From Streptococcus infantis (GTDB taxonomy: Bacteria; Bacillota; Bacilli; Lactobacillales; Streptococcaceae), in NCBI RefSeq assembly GCF_019929665.1, contig NZ_JAHZPZ010000002.1:248001-312000 (forward strand): DNA of 64,000 nt, read 5' to 3'. Below, in pieces: positions 30,646-39,562 of the stretch (positions within the stretch are counted from its first letter, which is position 1; each line of letters starts with the position of its first letter). The position numbers and the translations under genes are program-made. A model generated the notes under the pieces. That model saw only the letters and a list, made by a program, of their open reading frames with translations, was not told the DNA's origin and made no database searches.

Positions 30646-31896
30646 TTAAACAAGCATATTATATAGAGTTTCATTCCCATTCAAGTTAATATAAGACGGA
30701 TCAAATTTCTCCATTCGGTGAATCAAGCCCGCATAATCATGCTTGTTAGCAAGAGCAATACCGATTAAGACTGGTCCTGTTCCCTTGCTGGCACGTTTAA
30801 TATACTCAAAACGTGTGATGTCGTCATTCGGTCCTAAAATATCATTTACAAACTCACGAAGAGCACCTGGACGTTGTGGGAAGTTTACCACAAAGTAATG
30901 CTTGATCCCATCATAAATCAAGGCACGCTCTTCCATCTCTGGCATACGGTTGATATCGTTATTTCCTCCAGAGATGATACAACAAATAGTCTTACCCTTT
31001 ATATAATCTGACAGTACTTCCAAGGCCGCCACACTAGCAGCACCGGCAGGCTCAGCAACAATCCCCTGTTTAGAGTATAGATCTATCAAGGTCTCAGAGA
31101 TTAAACCTTCATCAACTCCGATAAGCGTTTCAACATTTTTACGGGTTGCTTCATAGGTCAATTGTCCAACCTTCTGCACAGCAATCCCGTCTGCAAACTT
31201 ATCAATTTCTTTAAGTTTAACCGGACCTCCAGCCTCAAATGCTGCCTTCATGGAACGAGCTCCGTTAGCTTCTACACCCAGAACTTCAATAGCCGGATTC
31301 GTTTCCTTTATATAAGTAGAAACTCCTGCAATGAGTCCTCCACCTCCTACAGGCACCAAGACAGTATCAAAATCAATGGATTCTTTTCGCGCTTCTTCTA
31401 AAATTTCATAAGCTACTGTTCCCTGACCAGCTTGAACATAGGGATCATCAAAAGGATCAATAAACGTACGATTTTCAGCAACTGTATAGTCTTGAGCTGC
31501 CTTGGCCGAGGCATCAAAGGTATCTCCTACCAATTTGATAGTTACAAAATCTCCACCAAAGAAACGAACCTGACCAATTTTCTGTTGAGGCGTTGTAATT
31601 GGCATAAAGATTGTTGCAGGAATCTTCATCTCGTTACAAGTGTAGGCAACACCTTGAGCGTGATTTCCCGCTGATGCACACACTACTCCACGTTCACGTT
31701 CTTCCTTAGTCAATTGTGAGATGGCATAATAAGCTCCACGAATTTTAAAAGAGCGGACTCGTTGAGCATTTTCTTTTTTGAGATAAATTTTAGCTCCGTA
31801 TTTTTCTGATAAATAATGATCGTAGTCAAGTGGTGTATTGGCTACGACACCACTCAGAACCTTGTGGGCCTTCACCACATCTTTTGCACTAAGCAT
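30646..31896 (-). CDS. ilvA: Threonine deaminase (threonine ammonia-lyase)
   Basis: This 416-aa PLP enzyme makes 2-oxobutyrate for isoleucine. The PLP lysine lies in VRSFKIRGAYYA (about residue 52), with the glycine loop VGGGGLIAG (about 178-186) and a single C-terminal ACT-like regulatory domain (about 330-416). AAGGAG precedes the ATG. No good promoter is visible between the ilvC terminator and this gene, so it may depend on readthrough from ilvC. Confidence 0.96.
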   Translation of the reverse strand: MLSAKDVVKAHKVLSGVVANTPLDYDHYLSEKYGAKIYLKKENAQRVRSFKIRGAYYAISQLTKEERERGVVCASAGNHAQGVAYTCNEMKIPATIFMPITTPQQKIGQVRFFGGDFVTIKLVGDTFDASAKAAQDYTVAENRTFIDPFDDPYVQAGQGTVAYEILEEARKESIDFDTVLVPVGGGGLIAGVSTYIKETNPAIEVLGVEANGARSMKAAFEAGGPVKLKEIDKFADGIAVQKVGQLTYEATRKNVETLIGVDEGLISETLIDLYSKQGIVAEPAGAASVAALEVLSDYIKGKTICCIISGGNNDINRMPEMEERALIYDGIKHYFVVNFPQRPGALREFVNDILGPNDDITRFEYIKRASKGTGPVLIGIALANKHDYAGLIHRMEKFDPSYINLNGNETLYNMLV

Positions 31897-31924
31897 AATC
31901 TTCTCCTTGATTCTTTTTCAAGAT

Positions 31925-31954
31925 AAAAAGCGGGTTAGGTACCCCCCAACTCGC
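31925..31954 (-). terminator. Terminator of ilvBNC
   Basis: GCGAGTTGG pairs with CCTAACCCGC (one G-T pair and one mismatch), followed by TTTTTA on the minus strand, 22 bases after the ilvC stop. Imperfections may allow some readthrough into ilvA. Confidence 0.65.
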
Positions 31955-31976
31955 CTTCTATTTTTATTCTCAAAAA

Positions 31977-33041
<1,065 letters not shown>

Positions 33042-33061
33042 TTAACAAATTTAAGTTATTT

Positions 33062-33214
33062 TTTACTCAATGAAAATCAAAGAGCAAATTAGGAAGCTAG
33101 GCGCAGGTTGCTCAAAGCACTGCTTTGAGGTTGTAAATAAGACTGACGAAGTCAGTAACATATACCTACGGCAAAGCAAAGCTGACGTGATTTGAAGAGA
33201 TTTTCGAAGAGTAT
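33062..33214 (-). repeat. BOX element (boxA-boxB-boxC)
   Basis: About 153 bases match the pneumococcal BOX repeat on the minus strand. BoxA starts ATACTCTTCGAAAATCTCTT at 33213, boxB contains TTACTGACTTCGTCAGT (near 33150), and boxC ends CTTTGATTTTCATTGAGTA near 33064. One copy of each subunit fits the usual A1-B1-C1 size. It starts at the ilvN stop codon and fills nearly the whole ilvN-ilvC gap. BOX copies form stable RNA structures and can change expression of neighbours. Confidence 0.92.
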
Positions 33215-33690
33215 TAATCGCGGGTAAATCCAGTTGCACCCGTCCGAGCGATATTCTTGATACCGTATGGTCGAATAACCCGAATCAAAGCTTCACTCTT
33301 TTCCGCATTCCCAGTCATCTGAACAGTAATGGAGCTCGGAGCCACATCAACAACAGTTGCACGGAAAGGCTGGATAATAGCTAAAATTTCTGCTCGCTTC
33401 TCTGCAGGCGCTGAGACCTTGATCAGAATCACTTCGCGCTCCAAGTGCGGTTTATCTGTGATATCACGGACACGAATAACGTCGACCTGACGGTTGAGTT
33501 GTTTGATGATTTGCTCAACCTCATCATTCGATGCAACATCAATGATAATGGTAATTCTAGACACATTAGGATTTTCTGTTGCACCTACCGAGATACTCTC
33601 AATATTGACTTGGCGTCTAGACAAGACACCGGTAAAGCGATTGAGAACTCCTGACCGGTTTTGAAGTTTGGCTGTTAACATTCTACGCAT
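33214..33690 (-). CDS. ilvN: Acetolactate synthase small subunit
   Basis: This 158-aa regulatory subunit has an N-terminal ACT domain (about residues 4-75, VLNRFTGVLSRRQVNIESIS) and a C-terminal activation domain. It gives valine feedback inhibition to IlvB. It overlaps ilvB by 8 bases, so translation is coupled. Its stop codon overlaps the first bases of the BOX element. Confidence 0.97.
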   Translation of the reverse strand: MRRMLTAKLQNRSGVLNRFTGVLSRRQVNIESISVGATENPNVSRITIIIDVASNDEVEQIIKQLNRQVDVIRVRDITDKPHLEREVILIKVSAPAEKRAEILAIIQPFRATVVDVAPSSITVQMTGNAEKSEALIRVIRPYGIKNIARTGATGFTRD

Positions 33691-35383
33691 TAAACTTCAC
33701 CCCCAACATCTCATGATTACTCTTACCAGCTGGTACCATCGGTAAAACATGCTCTTTACGAGAAATATCTACCTCGATAAACATTGGTACATCTTCCAAG
33801 ATGACTTCCAAATCCTTCTCTAAGGTTTCAGGATTATCAAATTTATAATTCTTAATTCCATAGGCTTGAGCCATCAATTGGAAATCAGGAAGGCTATCAA
33901 AGACTGACTCTGATGTTCGACCATCGTAGAAGGCTTCTTGCCATTGACGAACCATCCCAAGTGAATGGTTATTAAGCATGATGACCTTGATTGGAATCTT
34001 GTAGATGTTCAAGATTGCTAATTCCTGATTGGTCATTTGGAAACCACCATCACCGACAAAGAGCACGACCTCCTTATCTGGATTAGCAATTTTTGCCCCA
34101 ATGGCTGCAGGAACTCCAAATCCCATGGTTCCTAGTCCACCTGAAGTTACGAGTTGACGCTCGTTTTGATAAGGGTAGTATTGAGCCGTCCACATTTGGT
34201 GTTGTCCGACGTCAGTTACGACAATGGCATCACCCTTAGTCAATTCGCCTATACGTTCAATAACTGCTTGTGGTTGTACGACACGTTCCTTTTTATCATA
34301 AGAACGAACACGATTCTTATCTTTGGTAACTTTTTCAATCCATTTTTCAGTATTGTTACGAACGATTGGCTCCGCTAGTAACTGCTGCAAGGCCTTTTTA
34401 GCATCTCCGACAACTGGGATATCAACAGCGATAATCTTACCAATCTCTGCTGGATCGATATCAATATGCGCTACTTTGGCATTCTTCGCAAATGTCTTAG
34501 GATTACCAGTCAAACGGTCGTCAAAACGACACCCAATCGAAATCATAAAATCAGCTTCAGTCATTGCGATATTGGCTGCAAAGGAACCATGCATCCCACC
34601 CATTCCCAAAAACAGTGGATGGCTAGTTGCAATTGTTCCCTGTCCCAAAAGACTGGTAACAACAGGAATTTGATATCGCTCTGCAAATTCATTTAACTCC
34701 GCTGCAGCCTCTGCATAGCTAATTCCACCACCAGCTAACAAAACTGGCTTCTTAGCCTTAGAGAGTTGCTTCAAGATCTTCTTGATTTGCATCTCATTTG
34801 GCTCTAAAGTTGGTTGATAACTTGGTAAATCTATCTCTGAAGAATAGACGAAGTCCGTTTCAAGAGCTGAAACATCTTTTGGCAAGTCAATAACAACTGG
34901 TCCTGGACGACCGGTAGTCGCAATGTGCACAGCCTCTGTAATCACACGTGGAATATCTGCTGTCTCACGAACCTGATAGTTGTACTTGGTAATCGGCATG
35001 GTAATACCGACAATATCTGCTTCTTGAAAAGCATCTTTACCGATTCCCGCTCTTGCCACCTGACCTGTGAAGACCAAAAGGGGAACACTGTCACTCATGG
35101 CATCTGCAATACCAGTAATAGCATTCGTAGCTCCTGGTCCACTTGTGACGACTGCGACACCAAGTTTCCCTGTTGACTTAGCATAACCTTCTGCTTCATG
35201 AAGACAACCTTGTTCATGCCGACCTAGAATATGGCGAATGCCTTTAAAATTATAAATAGCATCATATAAAGGCAATACCGCCCCGCCTGGATAACCAAAA
35301 ATCGTATCGATTCCTAGGTCACGGAGCGTTTCCAAAACGAGTTCCGAACCTGACTTTGGTGAGTCTAAAATGATTTTCTCCAT
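33683..35383 (-). CDS. ilvB: Acetolactate synthase large subunit
   Basis: This 566-aa TPP enzyme makes acetolactate and acetohydroxybutyrate. The conserved Glu lies in GRHEQGCLHEAEGYA (about residue 55), and the TPP-binding GDGGFQM...NN motif is near residues 430-460. The start at 35383 (MEKIILDSPKSG) follows AAAGGGG; seven upstream codons are in frame but unlikely. A promoter with CodY-like boxes lies before it. Confidence 0.97.
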   Translation of the reverse strand: MEKIILDSPKSGSELVLETLRDLGIDTIFGYPGGAVLPLYDAIYNFKGIRHILGRHEQGCLHEAEGYAKSTGKLGVAVVTSGPGATNAITGIADAMSDSVPLLVFTGQVARAGIGKDAFQEADIVGITMPITKYNYQVRETADIPRVITEAVHIATTGRPGPVVIDLPKDVSALETDFVYSSEIDLPSYQPTLEPNEMQIKKILKQLSKAKKPVLLAGGGISYAEAAAELNEFAERYQIPVVTSLLGQGTIATSHPLFLGMGGMHGSFAANIAMTEADFMISIGCRFDDRLTGNPKTFAKNAKVAHIDIDPAEIGKIIAVDIPVVGDAKKALQQLLAEPIVRNNTEKWIEKVTKDKNRVRSYDKKERVVQPQAVIERIGELTKGDAIVVTDVGQHQMWTAQYYPYQNERQLVTSGGLGTMGFGVPAAIGAKIANPDKEVVLFVGDGGFQMTNQELAILNIYKIPIKVIMLNNHSLGMVRQWQEAFYDGRTSESVFDSLPDFQLMAQAYGIKNYKFDNPETLEKDLEVILEDVPMFIEVDISRKEHVLPMVPAGKSNHEMLGVKFNA

Positions 35384-35421
35384 CGTTCCCCTTTCTCTTC
35401 TCAATAAAATGACTTGTTTCT

Positions 35422-35449
35422 ATAATACCATTTTTTCAAAAATTTTCAA
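35422..35449 (-). promoter_or_regulatory. Promoter of ilvBN(C)
   Basis: TTGAAA (35444-35449) and TGGTATTAT extended -10 (35430-35422) with a 16-base spacer on the minus strand. The -35 overlaps an imperfect CodY-like sequence (AATTTTTGAAAAAAT). Confidence 0.7.
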
Positions 35450-35461
35450 GACAAAAGAAAC

Positions 35462-35476
35462 AATTTTCTGAATTTT
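35462..35476 (-). promoter_or_regulatory. CodY-like box upstream of ilvB
   Basis: AATTTTCTGAATTTT (plus-strand reading) matches the CodY consensus at 13 of 15 positions and lies 12 bases upstream of the ilvB -35. CodY control of ilv genes is well known in streptococci. Confidence 0.6.
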
Positions 35477-35542
35477 CTATCTAGATACTTTACACTATCA
35501 AATAGATTAGAAAGTTTATACGTATTTATATTTTTTGAATAG

Positions 35543-35575
35543 AAAAAAGGTTGAGACAAAATGTCCCAACCTTTT
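35543..35575 (-). terminator. Terminator of rplK-rplA
   Basis: AAAGGTTGGGACA/TGTCTCAACCTTT arms with one mismatch (G-G position) and a T-run on the minus strand, just after rplA. Confidence 0.8.
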
Positions 35576-35588
35576 GATTATTTACTAA

Positions 35589-36278
35589 TTAAAGTGAGTT
35601 AACGTCAACCTTGATACCAACACCTTGAGTAGTTGTGATTGTCAAGCTTGTTACGTAAGTTCCTTTTGCTGTAGCTGGTTTAGCTTTTTGGATTGTTTCG
35701 TTGAATGCTTTGAAGTTTTCAACTAACTTGTCAGCTTCAAATGAAACTTTACCGATGATAGCTTGTACGATACCTGCACGGTCAGCACGGTAAGTAATTT
35801 TACCACCTTTAGACTCTTCAACTGCTTTAGCAACATCCATTGTTACAGTACCAGTTTTAGGGTTTGGCATCAAGTTACGTGGTCCAAGGACACGTCCAAG
35901 ACGTCCAACAAGAGCCATCATGTCAGGTGTAGCGATAACTACGTCGAAGTCCAACCAACCGTCGTTGATTTTAGCAACAAGGTCGTCTTCACCAACGAAG
36001 TCTGCACCAGCAGCTTTAGCTTCTTCAGCTTTTGCACCACGTGCAAATACAAGAACGCGAGCTGTTTTACCAGTACCGTTTGGCAATACCATTGCTCCAC
36101 GGATTTGTTGGTCAGCTTTTTTCACGTCGATGTTCAAGTTGTATGCAACTTCTACAGTTGCGTCAAATTTTGCAAAGTTAGTTTCTTTTGCAAGAGCTAC
36201 AGCTTCTTCTACGCTGTATGCTTTTGTGCTGTCGATTTTCTCAAGAGCAGCACGAAGTTGTTTGCTTTTTTTAGCCAT
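35589..36278 (-). CDS. rplA: Ribosomal protein L1
   Basis: This 229-aa protein forms the L1 stalk of the 50S subunit and, as known from other bacteria, represses its own operon by binding mRNA. The conserved segment [23 protein letters not shown] lies around residues 122-145, and the C-terminus [11 protein letters not shown] is typical. CAAGGAGAA precedes the ATG. The leader shows an L1-target-like motif at 36308-36323. Confidence 0.98.
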   Translation of the reverse strand: MAKKSKQLRAALEKIDSTKAYSVEEAVALAKETNFAKFDATVEVAYNLNIDVKKADQQIRGAMVLPNGTGKTARVLVFARGAKAEEAKAAGADFVGEDDLVAKINDGWLDFDVVIATPDMMALVGRLGRVLGPRNLMPNPKTGTVTMDVAKAVEESKGGKITYRADRAGIVQAIIGKVSFEADKLVENFKAFNETIQKAKPATAKGTYVTSLTITTTQGVGIKVDVNSL

Positions 36279-36307
36279 TTTCTATTCTCCTTGTAAGTGG
36301 TTCAATC

Positions 36308-36323
36308 GATTTTCATCTCCCAC
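36308..36323 (-). promoter_or_regulatory. L1-target-like motif before rplA
   Basis: GTGGGAGATGAAAATC on the minus strand resembles the L1-binding part of 23S rRNA (GGUGGGAG) and matches the motif before rplK at 36839-36854 in 14 of 16 bases. It lies 30 bases before the rplA ATG. Confidence 0.5.
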
Positions 36324-36374
36324 GTCACTTCTCGAAATGATGAAGTCTTGCGGGTTATATAGGGAAGTTATTGA

Positions 36375-36800
36375 TTAGTCAACAACAGTGAATCCCATAG
36401 AACGAGCAGTACCTTCGATCATACGCATTGCAGACTCAATGTTTGCAGCGTTCAAATCTGGCATCTTAGTTTCTGCAATTTCTTGTACTTGTGCACGAGT
36501 AACTGTAGCAACTTTAGTTTTGTTAGGTGTACCTGATCCTTTTTCAACACCTGCAGCTTTTTTCAAAAGAACAGCAGCTGGTGGTGTTTTAGTAACGAAA
36601 GTAAATGATTTATCTTCGTATACTGAGATAACAACTGGAATGATCATACCAGCTTGATCAGCTGTACGAGCGTTGAACTCTTTTGTGAATCCCATGATGT
36701 TGATACCAGCTTGACCAAGAGCAGGTCCAACCGGTGGAGCTGGTGTAGCTTTACCAGCAGGGATTTGCAATTTTACAAGTTTTTCGACTTTTTTAGCCAT
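36375..36800 (-). CDS. rplK: Ribosomal protein L11
   Basis: This 141-aa protein binds the GTPase centre of 23S rRNA with L10. The N-terminal [27 protein letters not shown] block and C-terminal [10 protein letters not shown] are diagnostic. AGGAGG precedes the ATG. It is first in the rplK-rplA operon with its own promoter. The 5' leader has a hairpin (GTATGT/ACATAC) and an L1-target-like motif. Confidence 0.98.
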   Translation of the reverse strand: MAKKVEKLVKLQIPAGKATPAPPVGPALGQAGINIMGFTKEFNARTADQAGMIIPVVISVYEDKSFTFVTKTPPAAVLLKKAAGVEKGSGTPNKTKVATVTRAQVQEIAETKMPDLNAANIESAMRMIEGTARSMGFTVVD

Positions 36801-36838
36801 TTTTAAATCCTCCTTTGTGGTTTTGGCGGTAATTTAGA

Positions 36839-36854
36839 GATTTTTACCTCCCAC
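36839..36854 (-). promoter_or_regulatory. L1-target-like motif before rplK
   Basis: GTGGGAGGTAAAAATC on the minus strand lies in the rplK leader and is nearly identical to the motif before rplA. Following bases can pair as GGTAA/TTACC. It likely mediates feedback repression by L1. Confidence 0.5.
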
Positions 36855-36879
36855 AAGTATGTTTTACACATACCCTACT

Positions 36880-36907
36880 ATTATACACTAATCTATCTCA
36901 AATGCAA
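36880..36907 (-). promoter_or_regulatory. Promoter of rplK-rplA
   Basis: TTGCAT (36902-36907) and TATAAT (36880-36885) with a 16-base spacer on the minus strand, giving a leader of about 75 bases. Confidence 0.75.
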
Positions 36908-36986
36908 GAGAAAAATCCTATTTTTAGAGAAATTTTATTACTGAATTTGGCTATTATTTCTTTCGTGAAAGAGTTCTGAACTACAA

Positions 36987-37011
36987 ACAAAAAACCGCTC
37001 TGTTTTGAGCG
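36987..37011 (-). terminator. Terminator of the ribU operon
   Basis: CGCTC/GAGCG stem with a T-run on the minus strand, 20 bases after the GNAT gene. It is the first clear terminator downstream of the FMN riboswitch transcript. Confidence 0.75.
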
Positions 37012-37031
37012 ATTATAAGAAATAATAAAGT

Positions 37032-37517
37032 TTAGTAGGAATCCAGTTTTAAGAGCAGGCTTGTCCCTTTTTCAGTACTTCCACTTTCCACAAATCCAAG
37101 GGACTCAAAACATCTTCTAGAAATCCGATTAAAAGTGTAGATTTCCTGAACTTTCAACTGTTTCCACCCCTTTTGCTGGGCTAGATCAATTAAAGCTCTT
37201 AAAACCTTGCGTCCAATACCTTGATGCTGATAAGCTGGATTGCCAATCACAATAGGAAGATTCTCCTGAGATAAGGCTACATCACCAATTGGAAGCCACT
37301 CTCCCTTTTCTCGAAACTCAATCCAGAATAAATCCCCGTGTTCCTCTAAGTAGGAATACATGGCATTTAATTTTTCCAAACTATAGGGAATTCTAATGCC
37401 ATCTACCAGTTCCACCAAATCCACATCTTGATACCAGGATAAAGCTGCATCACGATGATCTGCTAAAAAATAGGGAACTAGACGTAGGGAATCATCTATC
37501 TGAATAATCTTTGGCAT
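37032..37517 (-). CDS. GNAT-family acetyltransferase
   Basis: This 161-aa protein has the GNAT acetyl-CoA loop as YQHQGIGRKVLRALID (about residues 95-110), followed by LKVQEIYTFNRISRRCFESLGF (about 122-143), typical of the fourth conserved motif. The N-terminal half is divergent. The substrate is unknown. It overlaps the ParB-like gene by 26 bases, so the two are translationally coupled; it is the last gene behind the FMN riboswitch. Confidence 0.85.
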   Translation of the reverse strand: MPKIIQIDDSLRLVPYFLADHRDAALSWYQDVDLVELVDGIRIPYSLEKLNAMYSYLEEHGDLFWIEFREKGEWLPIGDVALSQENLPIVIGNPAYQHQGIGRKVLRALIDLAQQKGWKQLKVQEIYTFNRISRRCFESLGFVESGSTEKGTSLLLKLDSY

Positions 37518-37911
37518 CTTTTTTTACTCCTAACAACTGCTTCGCAGCCTGATTAAAACCATCACACCAGTTATACCATTTTGCTTCATACTCATCTTGG
37601 GGTAAGATATGATTTTTTAAATCCAGAACAGAGTATATCTTTCTTTCCTCGCAAACTTGCGCATAGAGATGATATAGTTCATCACCACCATCTTTATCCC
37701 ACTCAGCAGAAATCGTATCCTGACCTAGCAACAATGCCTGATAAGCTCTGTGATGCCCGTCTGTAACTAGCAAGCGATCTCCAAATGCAAGAACACTGAT
37801 TGGATTTATATTTTGCCTCTCTACCGACTGATAAAGCATCTGGATATCTTGCAACTTCTTTTCTGATAAGTATAGTTGAGTCGGATGAAGATCTTTTATC
37901 TTGACTTCCAT
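37492..37911 (-). CDS. ParB/sulfiredoxin-like small protein
   Basis: This 139-aa protein has the ParB/Srx fold signature: INPISVLAFGDRLLVTDGHHRAYQAL (about residues 35-60), with the DGHHR motif. There is no helix-turn-helix as in ParB, and no Srx catalytic Cys at the usual GCHR position, so it is neither a partition protein nor a normal sulfiredoxin. Small relatives include nucleases and free-serine kinases. GGAGATAAAA precedes the ATG. Coupled to the GNAT gene. Function unknown. Confidence 0.7.
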   Translation of the reverse strand: MEVKIKDLHPTQLYLSEKKLQDIQMLYQSVERQNINPISVLAFGDRLLVTDGHHRAYQALLLGQDTISAEWDKDGGDELYHLYAQVCEERKIYSVLDLKNHILPQDEYEAKWYNWCDGFNQAAKQLLGVKKDAKDYSDR

Positions 37912-37938
37912 TTTTATCTCCTCAAGAAGGGTTGAACC

Positions 37939-38589
37939 CTACTTTTGTTTGCCTGTAAAGCGCCATTGAAAGCGAAGTTTGTCATAAAATGGAAATTCAA
38001 TGAATAGAATTCCAAGACCCAGACAGAGACTGGCAAGAACATCTGATGGGTAATGAACTCCCAGATAGACTCTGGAAATGATTACACTTACTAGATAGAT
38101 TCCCAGTAAAATCTGGAGAATGAGCTTTACTGTCCTATATTTCACTCTCTGTCCCACAATGATAATTAGAGAACCGATTAAGAGGGTTACTGCTAGCGAG
38201 TGACCACTAGGGAAAGAAAAGCCCTCTTCTTCAACCAAGTGTAAAATTTCAGGTCGCGGACGTTGATAGAGGTGTTTTAAGGACACAATTAAAATTCCAG
38301 CCAAACTAAGATTGCCAGCTACTAAAAGGCTTTCTGACTTCCACTTTTTCAGATAAAAAATAACAGTCAATAGAATTGCCCAAGAAATAACGATTGGTAA
38401 GTCAATCAGACGAGTAATCCCACGAAATATAGTTGTCAATATAGCTGGTAAATCTCCACGAATTGCTGTCTGGATAGACGAATCAAATGGTATCAATTGT
38501 TCTGGATAAAACTTAACGACATAACCCAGAATTACAAATAGTAAAAGGGCAAAAGAGCCCTTTGTTAAATATGTTTGTTTATCTTTCAT
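37939..38589 (-). CDS. PAP2-family membrane phosphatase
   Basis: This 216-aa protein has about six membrane spans and the three PAP2 motifs: KHLYQRPRPE (about residue 105), FPSGHSLA (about 123-130) and SRVYLGVHYPSDV (about 172-184). Relatives remove phosphate from lipid phosphates such as undecaprenyl diphosphate or phosphatidylglycerol phosphate. It overlaps ribU by 11 bases, so it is under FMN-riboswitch control. The substrate is not shown by sequence. Confidence 0.92.
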   Translation of the reverse strand: MKDKQTYLTKGSFALLLFVILGYVVKFYPEQLIPFDSSIQTAIRGDLPAILTTIFRGITRLIDLPIVISWAILLTVIFYLKKWKSESLLVAGNLSLAGILIVSLKHLYQRPRPEILHLVEEEGFSFPSGHSLAVTLLIGSLIIIVGQRVKYRTVKLILQILLGIYLVSVIISRVYLGVHYPSDVLASLCLGLGILFIEFPFYDKLRFQWRFTGKQK

Positions 38590-39142
38590 AGTATTTCAAA
38601 GTTGGTTTCAAGAGGACAATTAATAACCAGAATGAGATGGCAAAGATGACTCCTTCAATCAAATTAAATGGTAAGACCATTGCCAACAAGTAATTACTAA
38701 GTCCTAGGATATTCTCTATATCAAAGTTAGCAAATTTTGCGTACAAAGGTACAGCATAAACGTAGTTTAGAACTAACATGGCTAAAGTAAGACCAATCGT
38801 CCCTGCTAATGAAGCTAGGACAAAACGCATGGTTGTACGCTCTTTTTTCCAAATCAGACCAAAAGCAAGAACAAAGACTCCTAAGGCTACGATATTCATC
38901 GGCAAACCAATGTAGGTACTAACTCCTTGATTGTTCAAAAGGATTTTCAACAAAGACCGAAGGAATAGTACTCCTAAAGCCGCTGGTAAATCCAAGACTA
39001 CCAAACCTACAAGAACTGGTAAGATACTGAACTCAATCCTTAAAAAGGGTGCCACCGGTAGAAGCGGAAAGTCAAAGTACATCAACACAAATGAAAGTGC
39101 TGATAAAATTGCAATGGTCGAAAGTCGACGTGTGTTTGTCAT
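38579..39142 (-). CDS. ribU: RibU, riboflavin-binding S component of an ECF transporter
   Basis: This 187-aa membrane protein has about six spans and typical RibU sequence (LSALSFVLMYFDFPLLPVAPFLRIEFS near the N-terminus, GLPMNIVALG in the middle). It binds riboflavin outside the cell and uses the shared ECF energising module, which is not in this window. The start at 39142 follows GGAGG; the TTG at 39157 is rejected. The FMN riboswitch upstream confirms the substrate. Confidence 0.94.
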   Translation of the reverse strand: MTNTRRLSTIAILSALSFVLMYFDFPLLPVAPFLRIEFSILPVLVGLVVLDLPAALGVLFLRSLLKILLNNQGVSTYIGLPMNIVALGVFVLAFGLIWKKERTTMRFVLASLAGTIGLTLAMLVLNYVYAVPLYAKFANFDIENILGLSNYLLAMVLPFNLIEGVIFAISFWLLIVLLKPTLKYYER

Positions 39143-39294
39143 AACAGGTTCCTCCAATTTTCTATAAAATCAGAAGAAGTTGGAAAGTTTCTCTCTATCT
39201 ACTCTCTTAACTATCTCAAAAAACAACCTAAGCTTACAAAGAAACTGGTTTTATTTCTATTATAATGAAGCAGAATAGACAAAGCCATCCTTTC

Positions 39295-39505
39295 GTCTTC
39301 TCCCATCCAGACTATACTGTCGGTTGTGGAATCTCACCACATCAGCTTGCGCTCGCGGACTTATTTGGCTAAGATATTTTAGATTTATCTAGACGTCGCA
39401 GTCGAAGATAATACTTAAAGTATATCGAGACAAGACAACGAAGAGAAAGCTAAAATAGCTAGTCAAATTTACCGCCGGTCGGGAATCACACCCTGCCCTG
39501 AAGAC
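39295..39505 (-). promoter_or_regulatory. FMN riboswitch (RFN element)
   Basis: The ends pair as GTCTTC (39505-39500) with GAAGAC (39300-39295). Conserved blocks on the minus strand are CAGGGCAGGGTG, ATTCCCGACCGGCGGT, AGTCCGCGAGC, CTGATGTGGTGAGATTCC and CCGACAGTATAGTC ending GGATGGGAGAAG. It is longer than usual because about 110 bases lie between GGCGGT and AGTCC, where ATTTG...TATTTTAG arms (39450-39468 and 39363-39382) form an extended variable helix. It should shut off ribU when FMN is high. No clear terminator was found downstream. Confidence 0.95.
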
Positions 39506-39511
39506 CCTCTA

Positions 39512-39540
39512 ATGATAACAAAAAAAGCTTGCAAGCGCAA
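39512..39540 (-). promoter_or_regulatory. Promoter of the ribU operon
   Basis: TTGCGC (39535-39540) and extended -10 TGTTATCAT (39520-39512) with a 17-base spacer on the minus strand. The -35 is inside the trmL terminator hairpin. Confidence 0.6.
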
Positions 39541-39542
39541 GC
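39520..39542 (-). terminator. Terminator of trmL
   Basis: GCTTGC-aagc-GCAAGC hairpin followed by seven T on the minus strand. It overlaps the ribU promoter. Confidence 0.8.
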
Positions 39543-39562
39543 ATTTTATCTCTTATCAGTGT

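Noticed and set aside
37926-37938. AGGGTTGAACCCT hairpin between PAP2 and ParB-like genes as a terminator
   Set aside because: Very small loop, short stem and no T-run; it would not stop the riboswitch transcript.
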